A stretch of 64,000 nt of DNA, taken from contig NZ_AMRM01000025.1 of assembly GCF_000300335.1 (NCBI RefSeq), positions 1 through 64,000 on the forward strand, read 5' to 3'. Of the stretch, positions 34,399 through 42,903 are shown in pieces. Source of the DNA: Nitratireductor pacificus pht-3B. Lineage in GTDB: Bacteria > Pseudomonadota > Alphaproteobacteria > Rhizobiales > Rhizobiaceae. Position 1 is the stretch's first letter, and the number at the start of each line of letters is the position of its first letter. A program made the translations under genes and the position numbers. A model generated the notes under the pieces. It saw only the letters and a program-made list of their open reading frames with translations, ran no database searches and was not told where the DNA came from.

Positions 34399-34473
34399 CC
34401 CTCTCCCCGCCTGCGGGGAGAGGGAGGCATCAACGTCGCGGCCATCCCTCTTCTCCCCGTATGCGGGGAGAAG
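34399..34473. repeat. Two rhizobial-type intergenic palindromes
   Basis: Hairpin 1 has a 12-base stem (CCCTCTCCCCGC / GCGGGGAGAGGG, 34399-34424) and a 2-base loop. Hairpin 2 has a 10-base stem (CTTCTCCCCG / CGGGGAGAAG, 34450-34473). Their sequence (CTCTCCCCG / CGGGGAGA) is of the kind widespread in rhizobial intergenic mosaic elements. They sit between the binding-protein and ATPase genes, where they may stabilise the upstream mRNA and reduce read-through. Confidence 0.7.
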
Positions 34474-34529
34474 GTGCCGGCAGGCGGAAGAGGGGCCGGC
34501 GCCAACCTTGAAGCAATGATGTACAGGCC

Positions 34530-36032
34530 ATGACCAAACTCAAGCTCAGCGGCGTGAGCAAGGCTTACGGCGCGACCATGGCGCTCCGCCACGGCGATCT
34601 GGAGATCGAGGCCGGCGAGGTGCATGTGCTGATCGGCGCCAACGGCTCCGGCAAGAGCACGCTGTGCAAGATCGTCGCCGGCAGCGTCCGGCCCGACCGT
34701 GGCACGGTGCTGATCGACGACCGCCCGGTGACCGTCAGCGGCCCGCGCGCCGCAAAGGCGCTCGGCATCGGCATCTTCTATCAGGAGCTGAGCCTGGCCG
34801 AGCACCGCAGCGTGGCCGAGAACATCCTGATGCCCGACCTGCCGCGCAAGGGCCGCCTCTTCGTCAACCGAGAGGCGCTTGCCGAAACGGCCGGGCGCTA
34901 CATTGCGCTGTTCGCCCAGGTGGCGGGCGAGGACCTGACCGCCGACACGCCGGTCGGCCGGCTGCGCGCCGACCAGCGGCAACTGGTGGAGATCATGAAG
35001 GCGCTCGCCTCGAAAGCGCCGGTGCTGATCTTCGACGAACCCACCTCTGCCCTCGACCGGGCACAGGTGGACCGTTTCTTCGAGATCCTGCGCGGCCTCA
35101 GAAACGAAGGCCGCAGCATCGTCTTCATCTCGCACCGCATGGACGAGATCTTCGCGATCGGCGACCGGGTGACGGTCATCCGCGACGGCGAGACCATCGG
35201 CACGACGACGATCGCCGACACGTCCCCGGCAGCGGTGATCCGCATGATGGTCGGCGAGCAGGAAGGGCTGGCGGTCCCGCAAGACGCGCCGCCGGCCTCC
35301 GCCACGGGCGGGGGAACCGCCCTTTCCGTCGCGCATCTTTCGGGACAGGGTTTTTCCGATGTCAGCTTCACGGTGGCGCGCGGCGAGATCCTCGGTCTCG
35401 GCGGGCTGCACGGCCAGGGACAGTCCGCGCTGCTGCGCGCGCTGTTCGGCGCGCCGCCTGCCCATTCGGGCGCGGTGACGCTCGCCGGCGCGGCGCTCAG
35501 GACCGAGAACCCCCGCAGCGCCATCACCAGCGGGCTTGCCTATGTGTCGGGCGACCGCGGGCGCGACGGCGTCATCACCGGGCGGCCGATCCTGGAGAAC
35601 GTCACGCCGGTCCACGCGCTGCGCAACCGGCTGATGCTCGCCAGCCCGGGCAGGCTTGCCGCCGGTGCCCTGCCGGCCTTGAAGGCGCTCAACACCAAGT
35701 TCGCCGGGCTGTCGCATCCGATCAGCTCCCTGTCGGGCGGCAACCAGCAGAAGATCGTCATCGCCCGCTGGCTGATCGACAGGCCGGACGTGCTTCTGCT
35801 CGACGACCCCACCAAGGGCATCGACCTGTCCGCCAAGGCCGACCTCTTCGCGCTGATCCGCAAGCTCGCGGAAGACGGGCTGGCGATCATCCTTTACTCG
35901 TCGGAGGACGCCGAGTTGCTGAACAATGCCGACCGCATCCTGGTCTTCAACGGCGGGTCGGTGCGCCGCGAGCTCGCCGGCGCCGAGCGCACGCGCTACA
36001 ATCTCTATCACGCAGCCTACGAGGCCGCCTGA
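34530..36032 (+). CDS. Sugar ABC transporter, double ATPase (RbsA-like)
   Basis: The protein has 500 residues and two ATPase domains, as in RbsA/XylG/MglA. Domain 1 has GANGSGKSTLCKI, the degenerate signature RLRADQRQ, and VLIFDEPTSALD. Domain 2 has the usual weakened Walker A (GLHGQGQSALL) and LSGGNQQKIVIARWL, then LLLDDPTKGIDL, where Asp replaces the catalytic Glu. This asymmetry is normal for the family. The stop overlaps the first permease start by one base. Confidence 0.9.
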   Translation: MTKLKLSGVSKAYGATMALRHGDLEIEAGEVHVLIGANGSGKSTLCKIVAGSVRPDRGTVLIDDRPVTVSGPRAAKALGIGIFYQELSLAEHRSVAENILMPDLPRKGRLFVNREALAETAGRYIALFAQVAGEDLTADTPVGRLRADQRQLVEIMKALASKAPVLIFDEPTSALDRAQVDRFFEILRGLRNEGRSIVFISHRMDEIFAIGDRVTVIRDGETIGTTTIADTSPAAVIRMMVGEQEGLAVPQDAPPASATGGGTALSVAHLSGQGFSDVSFTVARGEILGLGGLHGQGQSALLRALFGAPPAHSGAVTLAGAALRTENPRSAITSGLAYVSGDRGRDGVITGRPILENVTPVHALRNRLMLASPGRLAAGALPALKALNTKFAGLSHPISSLSGGNQQKIVIARWLIDRPDVLLLDDPTKGIDLSAKADLFALIRKLAEDGLAIILYSSEDAELLNNADRILVFNGGSVRRELAGAERTRYNLYHAAYEAA

Positions 36033-37021
36033 TGACCGCGACCCCGTCCATCGCCAGAGAGGGTCGAGGCGGCTTCGGCGCGCTGCTCGACCGCTTTCCC
36101 TTCCTCCCGGCCATCGTCATCCTGATCGTGCTTCTGGTGCTGAACGGCCTTTTCGAGCCGAACAGCCTTAGCTTCCGCTCGCTGACCGGGCTGGTGCGCA
36201 CCTATATGGCGCTGATGCTGTTGGCGGTCGCGCAGACCTACGTGGTCTATGCCGCCGACATCGACCTCTCGGTGGGCGCCATCGCCTCGCTGGTCAACGT
36301 GACCATCATCGTGCTGATGCAGCATCTGGGCGGCGGCGGGCTATCGGTCGTGGCGGCGCTCGGCGTCGGCGTTCTCGTCGGGCTCGCCTGTGGCCTCGTC
36401 AACGGGTTCGTCGTGGCGGCCCTGCGCCTGCAGGCGATCGTCGCCACCTTCGCCACCAGCATCTTCTTCACCGGGCTTGCGCTGACGATCCTGCCGGTGG
36501 CGGGCATGCCCGCGCCCACGGCTTTCTGGCGCACCTATGGCGGCAGCTTCTTCGGCATTCCCTTCGTCTTCTACTGCGTCGCGGTTCTGGCCGTTCTCCT
36601 CTACCTTCTGGCGCGCTCGCGGCTGGCGACACAGCTTCTCGCGGTCGGGGACGGGCAGCAGGCGGCGTTCCAGAGCGGCCTGCCCGTGACGGCGATCCGC
36701 ATCGGCGGCTATGCGCTGTGCGGCGTCTTCGCGGCGCTGGCCGCCTTCTGCATCACCGGCGACACGGCCAGCGGCGATCCGCTGGTGGGCGCCAAGATGA
36801 CGCTGTTCAGCGTCGCCGCCGTGGTGCTCGGCGGCAGCGCGCTGTCGGGCGGGTTCGGCACGGTGGTCGGCTCGGTGATCGCCGCCCTGATCATCGGGCT
36901 GATCAACGCGCTGGTGTTCTTTGCCGGAACGCCTTCGCACTGGCAGAACTTCGTGCAGGGGCTGGCGATCCTCGCGGCGCTGATGGTCGGCATACTGGTC
37001 AGCCGCCGGGGGCGCGCATGA
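36032..37021 (+). CDS. Sugar ABC transporter permease 1 (RbsC-like)
   Basis: The protein has 329 residues and 8-10 transmembrane helices of the RbsC/BPD_transp_2 type. It has the typical DIDLSVGAIASLVN segment after helix 3 and GGSALSGGFGTVVGSVIAALIIG near the C terminus. The start at 36032 is set by overlap with the ATPase stop. The N terminus (about 25 residues) is cytosolic and Arg-rich. It pairs with the second permease to form a heterodimeric channel. Confidence 0.9.
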   Translation: MTATPSIAREGRGGFGALLDRFPFLPAIVILIVLLVLNGLFEPNSLSFRSLTGLVRTYMALMLLAVAQTYVVYAADIDLSVGAIASLVNVTIIVLMQHLGGGGLSVVAALGVGVLVGLACGLVNGFVVAALRLQAIVATFATSIFFTGLALTILPVAGMPAPTAFWRTYGGSFFGIPFVFYCVAVLAVLLYLLARSRLATQLLAVGDGQQAAFQSGLPVTAIRIGGYALCGVFAALAAFCITGDTASGDPLVGAKMTLFSVAAVVLGGSALSGGFGTVVGSVIAALIIGLINALVFFAGTPSHWQNFVQGLAILAALMVGILVSRRGRA

Positions 37022-37974
37022 GCCAGGCCCTTTCCTTCCTCAGGAACCCGCTGGTGGTGGCGCTGGCGCTGATCGTCGCGCTTCTCGTTCTCGGCAACGC
37101 GCTGTCGCCGGGCTTCGCCTCCGGCCAGCAGATCCTGCGGCTCCTGATCGTCGCGGCGCTGCTCGGCATCGTCGCCGCCGGGCAGAACCTCGTCATCCTC
37201 GGCGGGCGCGAGGGCATCGACCTCTCGGTCGGCGGCGTGGTGTCGCTGTCGGCCATCGTCGCCGGCAATGCGATGAACGGCCTGGATGCCGGCATTCCGG
37301 CGGCAATCCTGGCCTGCGTCGCCACCGGCGCCTTCTTTGGCCTGTTGAACGGGCTGGGCGTCACGCTCCTGCGCATCCCGCCGCTGGTGATGACGCTCGG
37401 CATGCTCGGCGTGCTGCAGGGGCTGCTGGTGGTCATCCGGCAGGGCGTCCCTTCCGGCCGGGCCGCGCCGGCGCTCTCCGAGTTCGTCACCAGGCCGTTC
37501 CTGCTCGGCCTGCCCGGCATCATCTGGCTGTGGATCGCCATCGGCCTGCTGATGGCCTTCATCCTCAACCGCACGGTGCTCGGCCACCGCATCTACGCCA
37601 TCGGCTCCAACGAGCACGCCGCCTTCATGGCGGGGGTTCCCGTGCGCCGCATGCGCGTGCTTCTGTTCGTTCTCTCGGGCGTCTTTTCGGCGATTGCCGG
37701 TTTCTGCCTGCTCGGCTACTCCGGCTCGTCATTCGCCAATGTCGGGGAACAGTACATGCTGGCATCGATCATCGCCGTCGTGCTGGGGGGCACGCCGCTC
37801 TCCGGAGGCAAGGGCGGCTATACGGGCACCATGGCCGGCGCGGTGCTGCTGGTCATCCTGCAAAGCATCCTCACCACCATCAACATCGAGGAATCGGGCC
37901 GCCAGATGGTGTTCGGCGCCACCCTCCTCCTGCTGATGCTGTTCTATGGCCGCGGCCGGGGACTGAGGGCATGA
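37018..37974 (+). CDS. Sugar ABC transporter permease 2 (RbsC-like)
   Basis: The protein has 318 residues and is a paralogue of the preceding permease, with GREGIDLSVGGVVSLSAIVAGN and GGTPLSGGKGGYTGTMAGAVLLV. It overlaps its neighbours by four bases on each side (ATGA), so translation is tightly coupled. Two different permeases in one RbsC-type system are common in alphaproteobacteria. Confidence 0.9.
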   Translation: MSQALSFLRNPLVVALALIVALLVLGNALSPGFASGQQILRLLIVAALLGIVAAGQNLVILGGREGIDLSVGGVVSLSAIVAGNAMNGLDAGIPAAILACVATGAFFGLLNGLGVTLLRIPPLVMTLGMLGVLQGLLVVIRQGVPSGRAAPALSEFVTRPFLLGLPGIIWLWIAIGLLMAFILNRTVLGHRIYAIGSNEHAAFMAGVPVRRMRVLLFVLSGVFSAIAGFCLLGYSGSSFANVGEQYMLASIIAVVLGGTPLSGGKGGYTGTMAGAVLLVILQSILTTINIEESGRQMVFGATLLLLMLFYGRGRGLRA

Positions 37975-38987
37975 CCGGACGGCCGAAGATCAAGGACATC
38001 GCCGCCGCACTCGGCGTTTCGCCGGCCACGGTGTCGCGGGCGCTGAGCGACAGCGCGCTCGTCACCGCCGAGACGCGGGCGCGCGTCCGGCAGACGGCCG
38101 AGGCGCTGAACTACCGCCCCAATGTCAGCGCGCGCAACCTGAGGACCGCGCGCTCCATGGCGGTGCTGATGGTGGTGCGCGATGTGGGCAACCCGTTCTA
38201 TCTCGACATCCTGAAGAGCGTCGAGGCGACGGCCCGCGCCGCCGGCTATTCGGTGCTGATGGGCAATACGGAGAACGACCCGGAGCGCGAGGTCGAATAT
38301 TTCGACATGCTGCGCGACGGTCACGCCGACGGCATGATCCTGATGACCGGCAAGCTGCCGCGCGCCGACGGCGCGCATCACAAGCTGCCGCCCGGCGCGC
38401 CCGTCGTCATCGCCCTGGAGACGATCGCCGGCTCCGGCTTCCCGCATGTGCAGATCGACAATGTCGCCGCTTCCCGCGCCGCGGTGGAGCATCTCATCGC
38501 GCTCGGCCATCGGCGCATCGCGCACATCACCGGCCCGCTGCCCGAGATCATGAGCGCGGACCGCCGCGACGGCTACCGGCAGGCGATGCAGGAGGCCGGT
38601 CTCGCCATCCCTGAGGGCTACGAGCCGAACGGCAACTATCTGCTGCACAGCGGAGCCGCCGCCTGCGAGGCGCTGTTCGCGCTCGCCGAGCCGCCGACGG
38701 CGATCTTCGTCGCCAATGACGAGATGGCGTTCGGCGCCATCCATCACCTGCGCGGCATTGGCCGCGACGTGCCCGGCGATGTCTCGGTCGTCGGCTTCGA
38801 CGATCTCTATCTCAGCGAAGCCTTCTATCCGCCGCTGACCACGGTCCACCAGCCGCGCTTCGACATCGGCCGGCAGGCCATGTCGATCCTGCTGAAGATG
38901 CTGTCCGGCGGACAGGTGCCGCTGGAACCCGTGGTGCTGCCCGCCACGCTGCGCATCCGCGGCACCACCGCGCCGCCGAAATCCTGA
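37971..38987 (+). CDS. LacI-family regulator of the sugar importer
   Basis: The protein has 338 residues. The N-terminal helix-turn-helix and hinge are canonical (KIKDIAAALGVSPATVSRAL, then YRPNVSARNLRT). The rest is the sugar-binding domain (VLMVVRDVGNPFYLDILKSVE, IFVANDEMAFG, DVSVVGFDDLYLSE). Its place within the operon, overlapping the permease gene by four bases, suggests autoregulation. The palindrome TGAAATCGATTTCA upstream of the operon is its likely operator. Confidence 0.92.
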   Translation: MTGRPKIKDIAAALGVSPATVSRALSDSALVTAETRARVRQTAEALNYRPNVSARNLRTARSMAVLMVVRDVGNPFYLDILKSVEATARAAGYSVLMGNTENDPEREVEYFDMLRDGHADGMILMTGKLPRADGAHHKLPPGAPVVIALETIAGSGFPHVQIDNVAASRAAVEHLIALGHRRIAHITGPLPEIMSADRRDGYRQAMQEAGLAIPEGYEPNGNYLLHSGAAACEALFALAEPPTAIFVANDEMAFGAIHHLRGIGRDVPGDVSVVGFDDLYLSEAFYPPLTTVHQPRFDIGRQAMSILLKMLSGGQVPLEPVVLPATLRIRGTTAPPKS

Positions 38988-39008
38988 ATTCGAGAAGGGG
39001 AACAGAGT

Positions 39009-40247
39009 ATGACCACACAACCAAGAAAGCGCCTGCGCATCGGCGTCGTCGGCACGGGCTTCATCGCCGAGTTTCATCTGCGGTCGATGGTCGGCGTGCG
39101 CCATGTCGATGTGACCGGCGTCTACAGCCGCAAGGCGGAAAACCGCGCGCGGATCGTCAAGCTCGTTGCCGATCTGGGCCTCGGCGACTGCACCAGCCAT
39201 GACAGCCTGGCCGCCATGCTGCAGGCCGACGATGTCGACGCGATCTGGATCCTGTCGCCCAACGACACGCGCATCGAGACCATGCGCACCATCCACGACG
39301 AGGTGGTTTCCGGCCGCAGCAAGGTCTTCGCCGTCGCCTGCGAGAAGCCGCTGGCGCGCACCGTGGCCGATGCGCGCGAGATGCTGCGACTGGCGGAGGC
39401 CGCCAAGCTGAACCACGGCTATCTGGAGAACCAGGTCTTCGCGACGCCGGTCATCCGCGGCAAGGAGATCATCTGGCGCCGCGCCGCCTCCTCCACCGGC
39501 CGTCCCTATCTGGCGCGCGCGGCGGAAGAGCATTCCGGCCCGCACGAGCCGTGGTTCTGGCAGGGCGACAAGCAGGGCGGCGGCGTGCTGCTCGACATGA
39601 TGTGCCATAGCGTCGAGGTGGCGCGGCATCTGCTGACCGAGCCGGGCAAGAAGCGGGACTCGCTGACGGTCAAGGGCGTCAGCGGCACGGTCGCCAACCT
39701 GAAATGGACGCGTCCGCACTATGCCGACGACCTGAAGAAGCGCTTCGGCGCCGAGGTCGACTACCGCAACCGTCCCTCCGAGGATTTCGCGCGCGGCAAC
39801 GTCATGCTGGAGGACGAGGACGGCAACGAGCTGATCATCGAGGCGACCACCTCCTGGGCCTATGTCGGCGCCGGCCTGCGCATCCAGCTCGAGCTGCTCG
39901 GCCCCGAATACGCGATGGAGTTCAACTCGCTCGGCACGGGGCTGAAGGTGTTCATGTCGCGCGCGGTGACCGGCGCCGAGGGCGAGGACCTGGTCGAGAA
40001 GCAGAACGCCGAGCAGGGCCTGATGCCGGTGCTCGAGGACGAGGCCGGCGTCTATGGCTACACGGACGAGAACCGCCACATGGTGGAGTGCTTCCGCAAG
40101 GGCGAGGAACCGCTGGAAACCTTCGTCGATGGCGTCGCCGTGATGGAGATCCTGATGGGGCTCTATCTGTCGGCCGAGACCGGCGAGACGGTGCGCTTCC
40201 CCAATCCGGCGCTGGAAAACTACGTGCCGGTCGTGGCGCGGCGCTGA
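39009..40247 (+). CDS. Gfo/Idh/MocA-family oxidoreductase
   Basis: The protein has 412 residues. The N-terminal Rossmann fold binds NAD(P) through GVVGTGFIAEFH, and the family's EKP motif is present as ACEKPLAR. The catalytic region is GGGVLLDMMCHSVE, with Asp and His. Members oxidise or reduce sugars, inositols and related polyols. The gene is 21 bases after the lacI gene and belongs to the sugar operon, so it probably starts breakdown of the imported sugar. It is longer than the typical ~350 residues, with an insertion around the KPG/YADDLKKRFGAEVDY region. Confidence 0.88.
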   Translation: MTTQPRKRLRIGVVGTGFIAEFHLRSMVGVRHVDVTGVYSRKAENRARIVKLVADLGLGDCTSHDSLAAMLQADDVDAIWILSPNDTRIETMRTIHDEVVSGRSKVFAVACEKPLARTVADAREMLRLAEAAKLNHGYLENQVFATPVIRGKEIIWRRAASSTGRPYLARAAEEHSGPHEPWFWQGDKQGGGVLLDMMCHSVEVARHLLTEPGKKRDSLTVKGVSGTVANLKWTRPHYADDLKKRFGAEVDYRNRPSEDFARGNVMLEDEDGNELIIEATTSWAYVGAGLRIQLELLGPEYAMEFNSLGTGLKVFMSRAVTGAEGEDLVEKQNAEQGLMPVLEDEAGVYGYTDENRHMVECFRKGEEPLETFVDGVAVMEILMGLYLSAETGETVRFPNPALENYVPVVARR

Positions 40248-40272
40248 AGCGAGAAGAGGCGTTCAGGCATGG

Positions 40273-40296
40273 ATGCCCGGCTTGGAGGCCGGGCAT
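40273..40296. terminator. Palindrome between convergent operons
   Basis: A 9-base stem (ATGCCCGGC / GCCGGGCAT) with a 6-base loop lies between the converging MocA-type and fmdB genes. The sequence type (ATGCCCGGC...GCCGGGCATGACG) is common as an intergenic repeat in alphaproteobacteria. It may act as a bidirectional terminator although no T tract is present. Confidence 0.5.
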
Positions 40297-40362
40297 GACG
40301 AAGGGTCGGATGTCGAGGGCTATCGCAAAGGCCGGCGCCTAATGCGCCAGCCTGGATCGCCT

Positions 40363-40662
40363 TCAGTGACCGATCATCCACTTGCGGCGTGTCGAGGGCG
40401 GCTTCTTCCTGAGATTGCACATGCTGCAGCCGCAGCCCGCCAGATGCTCCCGCTTGACGACGCGCGGCTCGCTGCCGCTCTTCTCCGAACGGGCGTGCGC
40501 CTTGCGCAGCGTCCCGTTCATCAGGCTGAGATGCGGCGCAGCGATATCGCGCCCGCTCGGCGCCCGGCACCCCGGACAGGCGCAGGCATTGGTCGCTTCC
40601 GCCATCGACACCCATTCGTCGAATGGGCCGCAATCGTCGCAGACATAGTTGTAGAGCGGCAT
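40363..40662 (-). CDS. fmdB: FmdB-type zinc-ribbon protein
   Basis: The protein has 99 residues. The N terminus MPLYNYVCDDCGPFDEWVSM is diagnostic of the FmdB/CxxC regulatory family, with Cys8 and Cys11 and a second CxCPGC knuckle forming a zinc ribbon. An additional Cys cluster (GCGCSMC) lies near the basic C terminus. FmdB was described as a putative regulator beside formamidase in Methylophilus. The gene is the last of a three-gene unit with fmdA and the amide channel. The start is preceded by GGAGACCAGA. Confidence 0.88.
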   Translation of the reverse strand: MPLYNYVCDDCGPFDEWVSMAEATNACACPGCRAPSGRDIAAPHLSLMNGTLRKAHARSEKSGSEPRVVKREHLAGCGCSMCNLRKKPPSTRRKWMIGH

Positions 40663-40720
40663 TCTGGTCTCCGAAAATCAGGATCTGGAAGGGGCGGCGC
40701 GGCGGGCGCGCCGCCGCTGT

Positions 40721-41233
40721 TCAAAGCCTGCCGTCGAGCAGCAGGAAGCCCGGCAGCCAGCCGGTGAAGACACCCGTGAGCAGGGTGACGATGCCGGTCG
40801 GGCGCAGCAGGTCGCGCTTCAGGGCGAGCAGCAGGAAGTACATGAACCAGAGGACCGCCCAGATCGCCCAGTTGATGCCCATCCACATGTCGATCGGCGT
40901 TTGCGCGCCGGCCAGACCCTGCAGGGCGATGGGGGTCGCCGTGATGGCGACGAACAGGCTGAACCAGCCAAGCCCGCGCCCGTCCACCGCCACGACGCGG
41001 TTGTAGGCGACCCAAAGATAGGTCGTCGTGAAGAGCAGGGTGAGTGCGGCCGCCTTGATCGAGGCGGCATCGGCGCCGGCGCCGAAGGCCGAGGCGAGCG
41101 ACACGCACAGCGTGACGAAGCCGGATACGACGTTGATGACGACGATCTCCCGGTCGTCGATCTTTCCCAGAAGCCAGAGGCCGTTGAGAAACAGCACCGC
41201 TCCGACATAGAGCAAAGACATTCCGAGCAGCAT
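40721..41233 (-). CDS. AmiS/UreI-family amide or urea channel
   Basis: The protein has 170 residues and six predicted transmembrane helices (MLLGMSLLYVGAVLFLNGLWLLG at the start, and IDMWMGINWAIWAVLWFMYFLLL later), fitting the AmiS/UreI family of proton-gated urea and short-amide channels. The ATG at 41233 follows GGGAGGAAATTTC. It lies between fmdA and fmdB and therefore probably takes up formamide or acetamide for FmdA. Confidence 0.88.
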   Translation of the reverse strand: MLLGMSLLYVGAVLFLNGLWLLGKIDDREIVVINVVSGFVTLCVSLASAFGAGADAASIKAAALTLLFTTTYLWVAYNRVVAVDGRGLGWFSLFVAITATPIALQGLAGAQTPIDMWMGINWAIWAVLWFMYFLLLALKRDLLRPTGIVTLLTGVFTGWLPGFLLLDGRL

Positions 41234-41316
41234 GAAATTTCCTCCCGAAGGGCGGGACTGGCCGGAAACCCCTCCCCGGCCGTCCCGCTTGTTTATGGAC
41301 TGTCGTTCCTTCCCGT

Positions 41317-42543
41317 TCAGGTCGTTCGGGCGACGTCCACCCCGGAGACCTGCTTGGTCGGCCCGGTGGAGTTGGGATTGATGTCGAAGTCGAAAATGCC
41401 CGTCGGGATGGCGAGCGTGGCGCAGACATTGGGAATGTCGACAATGCCGGCGATGCGCCCCTCCACCGGCGCCGTGCCCAGGATGCTGTAGGCCTGCTCG
41501 CCGGTGTAACCGAACTTCTTCAGGTACTCGATGGCGTTGAGGCAGGCCCGGCGGTAGGCCACATGGGCGTCGAGGTAATACTGCTCGCCGCTGTGCTCGT
41601 CGACCGAGATGCCCTCGAAGATCAGGTAGTCGTCGAAATGCGGGTCGATCGGGCTCGGCTTGAAGATCGGGTTGATGACCCCGTATTTCGCCATGCCGCC
41701 CTTGATGACATCGACGCTGATGTCGATCCAGCCGGCCATCTCGATGGCGCCGCAGAAGGTGATCTCGCCGTCGCCCTGCGAGAAGTGGATGTCGCCCATC
41801 GAAAGCCCGCCGCCCTTCACGTAGACGGGGAAATAAACCTTCGAGCCGCGCGACAGGTTCTTGATGTCGCAATTGCCGCCATGCTCGCGCGGCGGCACGG
41901 TGCGCCAGGCTTCCTCGGCCGCCTTGCGTGCGGCGTCGCCCTTCATCTGGCCCATCAGCGCCGTGTCCGAATAGGGCAGCGCCGCCAGGGGCGGAACGCG
42001 GTCGGGATCGGTCGAGACCAGTTCTGCCTCGCGGCGATTGGCCTCGGCGAGCAGCTTGTGGTCCGGCAGGCAGCCGATCAGGCCCGGGTGGATGATGCCC
42101 GGATAGCGGACGCCCGGAATATGCCGCGACGTGGTGTAGATGCCCTGGAAATCCCAGCAGGATTTCGTGGCGTTGGGATAATGCTCGGTGAGGAAGCCGC
42201 CGCCGTTCTCCTTGGCGAATAGGCCGTTGAAGCCCCATTCGGAATCGGGCAGGGCGCCGAGGTCGAGAATGTCGACCACCAGCAGGTCGCCCGGTTCGGC
42301 GCCCTCGAAGCCGAACGGGCCGCTCAGATAGTGCACGCGGGTCAGGTCGACGTCGCGCACGTCGTTGGCGCTGTCATTGTTGCCGATCTGCCCGCCGGTC
42401 CAGTCGTAGCATTCGACGCGGATCACTTCCCCGCGCTTGAAGGTTTCGACCATCGGGATGTCCGGGTGCCAGCGATTGTGCGTCTTGATCGCCTGGTCTT
42501 CCGGGGCCTTTTTGAGATCGACGGAAAATACGGTTTTCGGCAT
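41317..42543 (-). CDS. fmdA: Formamidase/acetamidase FmdA
   Basis: The protein has 408 residues, the usual length of FmdA/AmdA. Recognisable segments are VECYDWTGGQIGNNDSANDV, HYLSGPFGFEGAEPGDLLVVDILD, GGNCDIKNLSRGSKVYFPVYVKG and MGDIHFSQGDGEITFCGAIEM. The last, with its conserved His, Asp and Glu, lies in the metal/amide-hydrolase core. The enzyme releases ammonia from formamide (or acetamide), a nitrogen source and a product of cyanide or His breakdown. The ATG at 42543 follows GAGGAGGAGACC. The gene diverges from a response regulator that probably controls it. Confidence 0.92.
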   Translation of the reverse strand: MPKTVFSVDLKKAPEDQAIKTHNRWHPDIPMVETFKRGEVIRVECYDWTGGQIGNNDSANDVRDVDLTRVHYLSGPFGFEGAEPGDLLVVDILDLGALPDSEWGFNGLFAKENGGGFLTEHYPNATKSCWDFQGIYTTSRHIPGVRYPGIIHPGLIGCLPDHKLLAEANRREAELVSTDPDRVPPLAALPYSDTALMGQMKGDAARKAAEEAWRTVPPREHGGNCDIKNLSRGSKVYFPVYVKGGGLSMGDIHFSQGDGEITFCGAIEMAGWIDISVDVIKGGMAKYGVINPIFKPSPIDPHFDDYLIFEGISVDEHSGEQYYLDAHVAYRRACLNAIEYLKKFGYTGEQAYSILGTAPVEGRIAGIVDIPNVCATLAIPTGIFDFDINPNSTGPTKQVSGVDVARTT

Positions 42544-42903
42544 GGGTCTCCTCCTCATTGGCCGGCAATCGGAGGTCCTGCATGACGAGCCCCTCCTGTT
42601 CACCATCGGCCGCGCGATGCGGCAGATGGAGCCGTGCAGGAAGACGTTAGGAGGGGCCTGTAACCCGAATGAATCCGAAACGGGCGCGTTTTGTAATTTT
42701 TTGTAAGCGAGCGTAGCCGCCCGCCGCCACCCGGGCGCGCGGCATCCGCTACAATTTCCTTTAAATTTCAACTGTTTGAAAAAAGACAGGGCAGAGCGCC
42801 TGTTTCCAGCCGTCGCCGCGCCGGCCGCAAGCGTGGCGGTCTGCGACGTTTCACCGCCTTCCCGGCTCGACCGGCAGGCCGATTTGCGACTATCGTAGCA
42901 TTC
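42544..42903. promoter_or_regulatory. Divergent control region fmdA / response regulator
   Basis: The gap is 360 bases with no gene. Its centre (42685-42780) is AT-rich and holds the direct repeat TTTTGTAA twice, 10 bases apart (42689-42696 and 42699-42706), about 146 bases before fmdA. Response regulators of the OmpR class bind such helical-turn direct repeats. A further AT-rich stretch (TTTCCTTTAAATTTCAACTG, 42754-42773) may contain the promoter. Confidence 0.5.
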
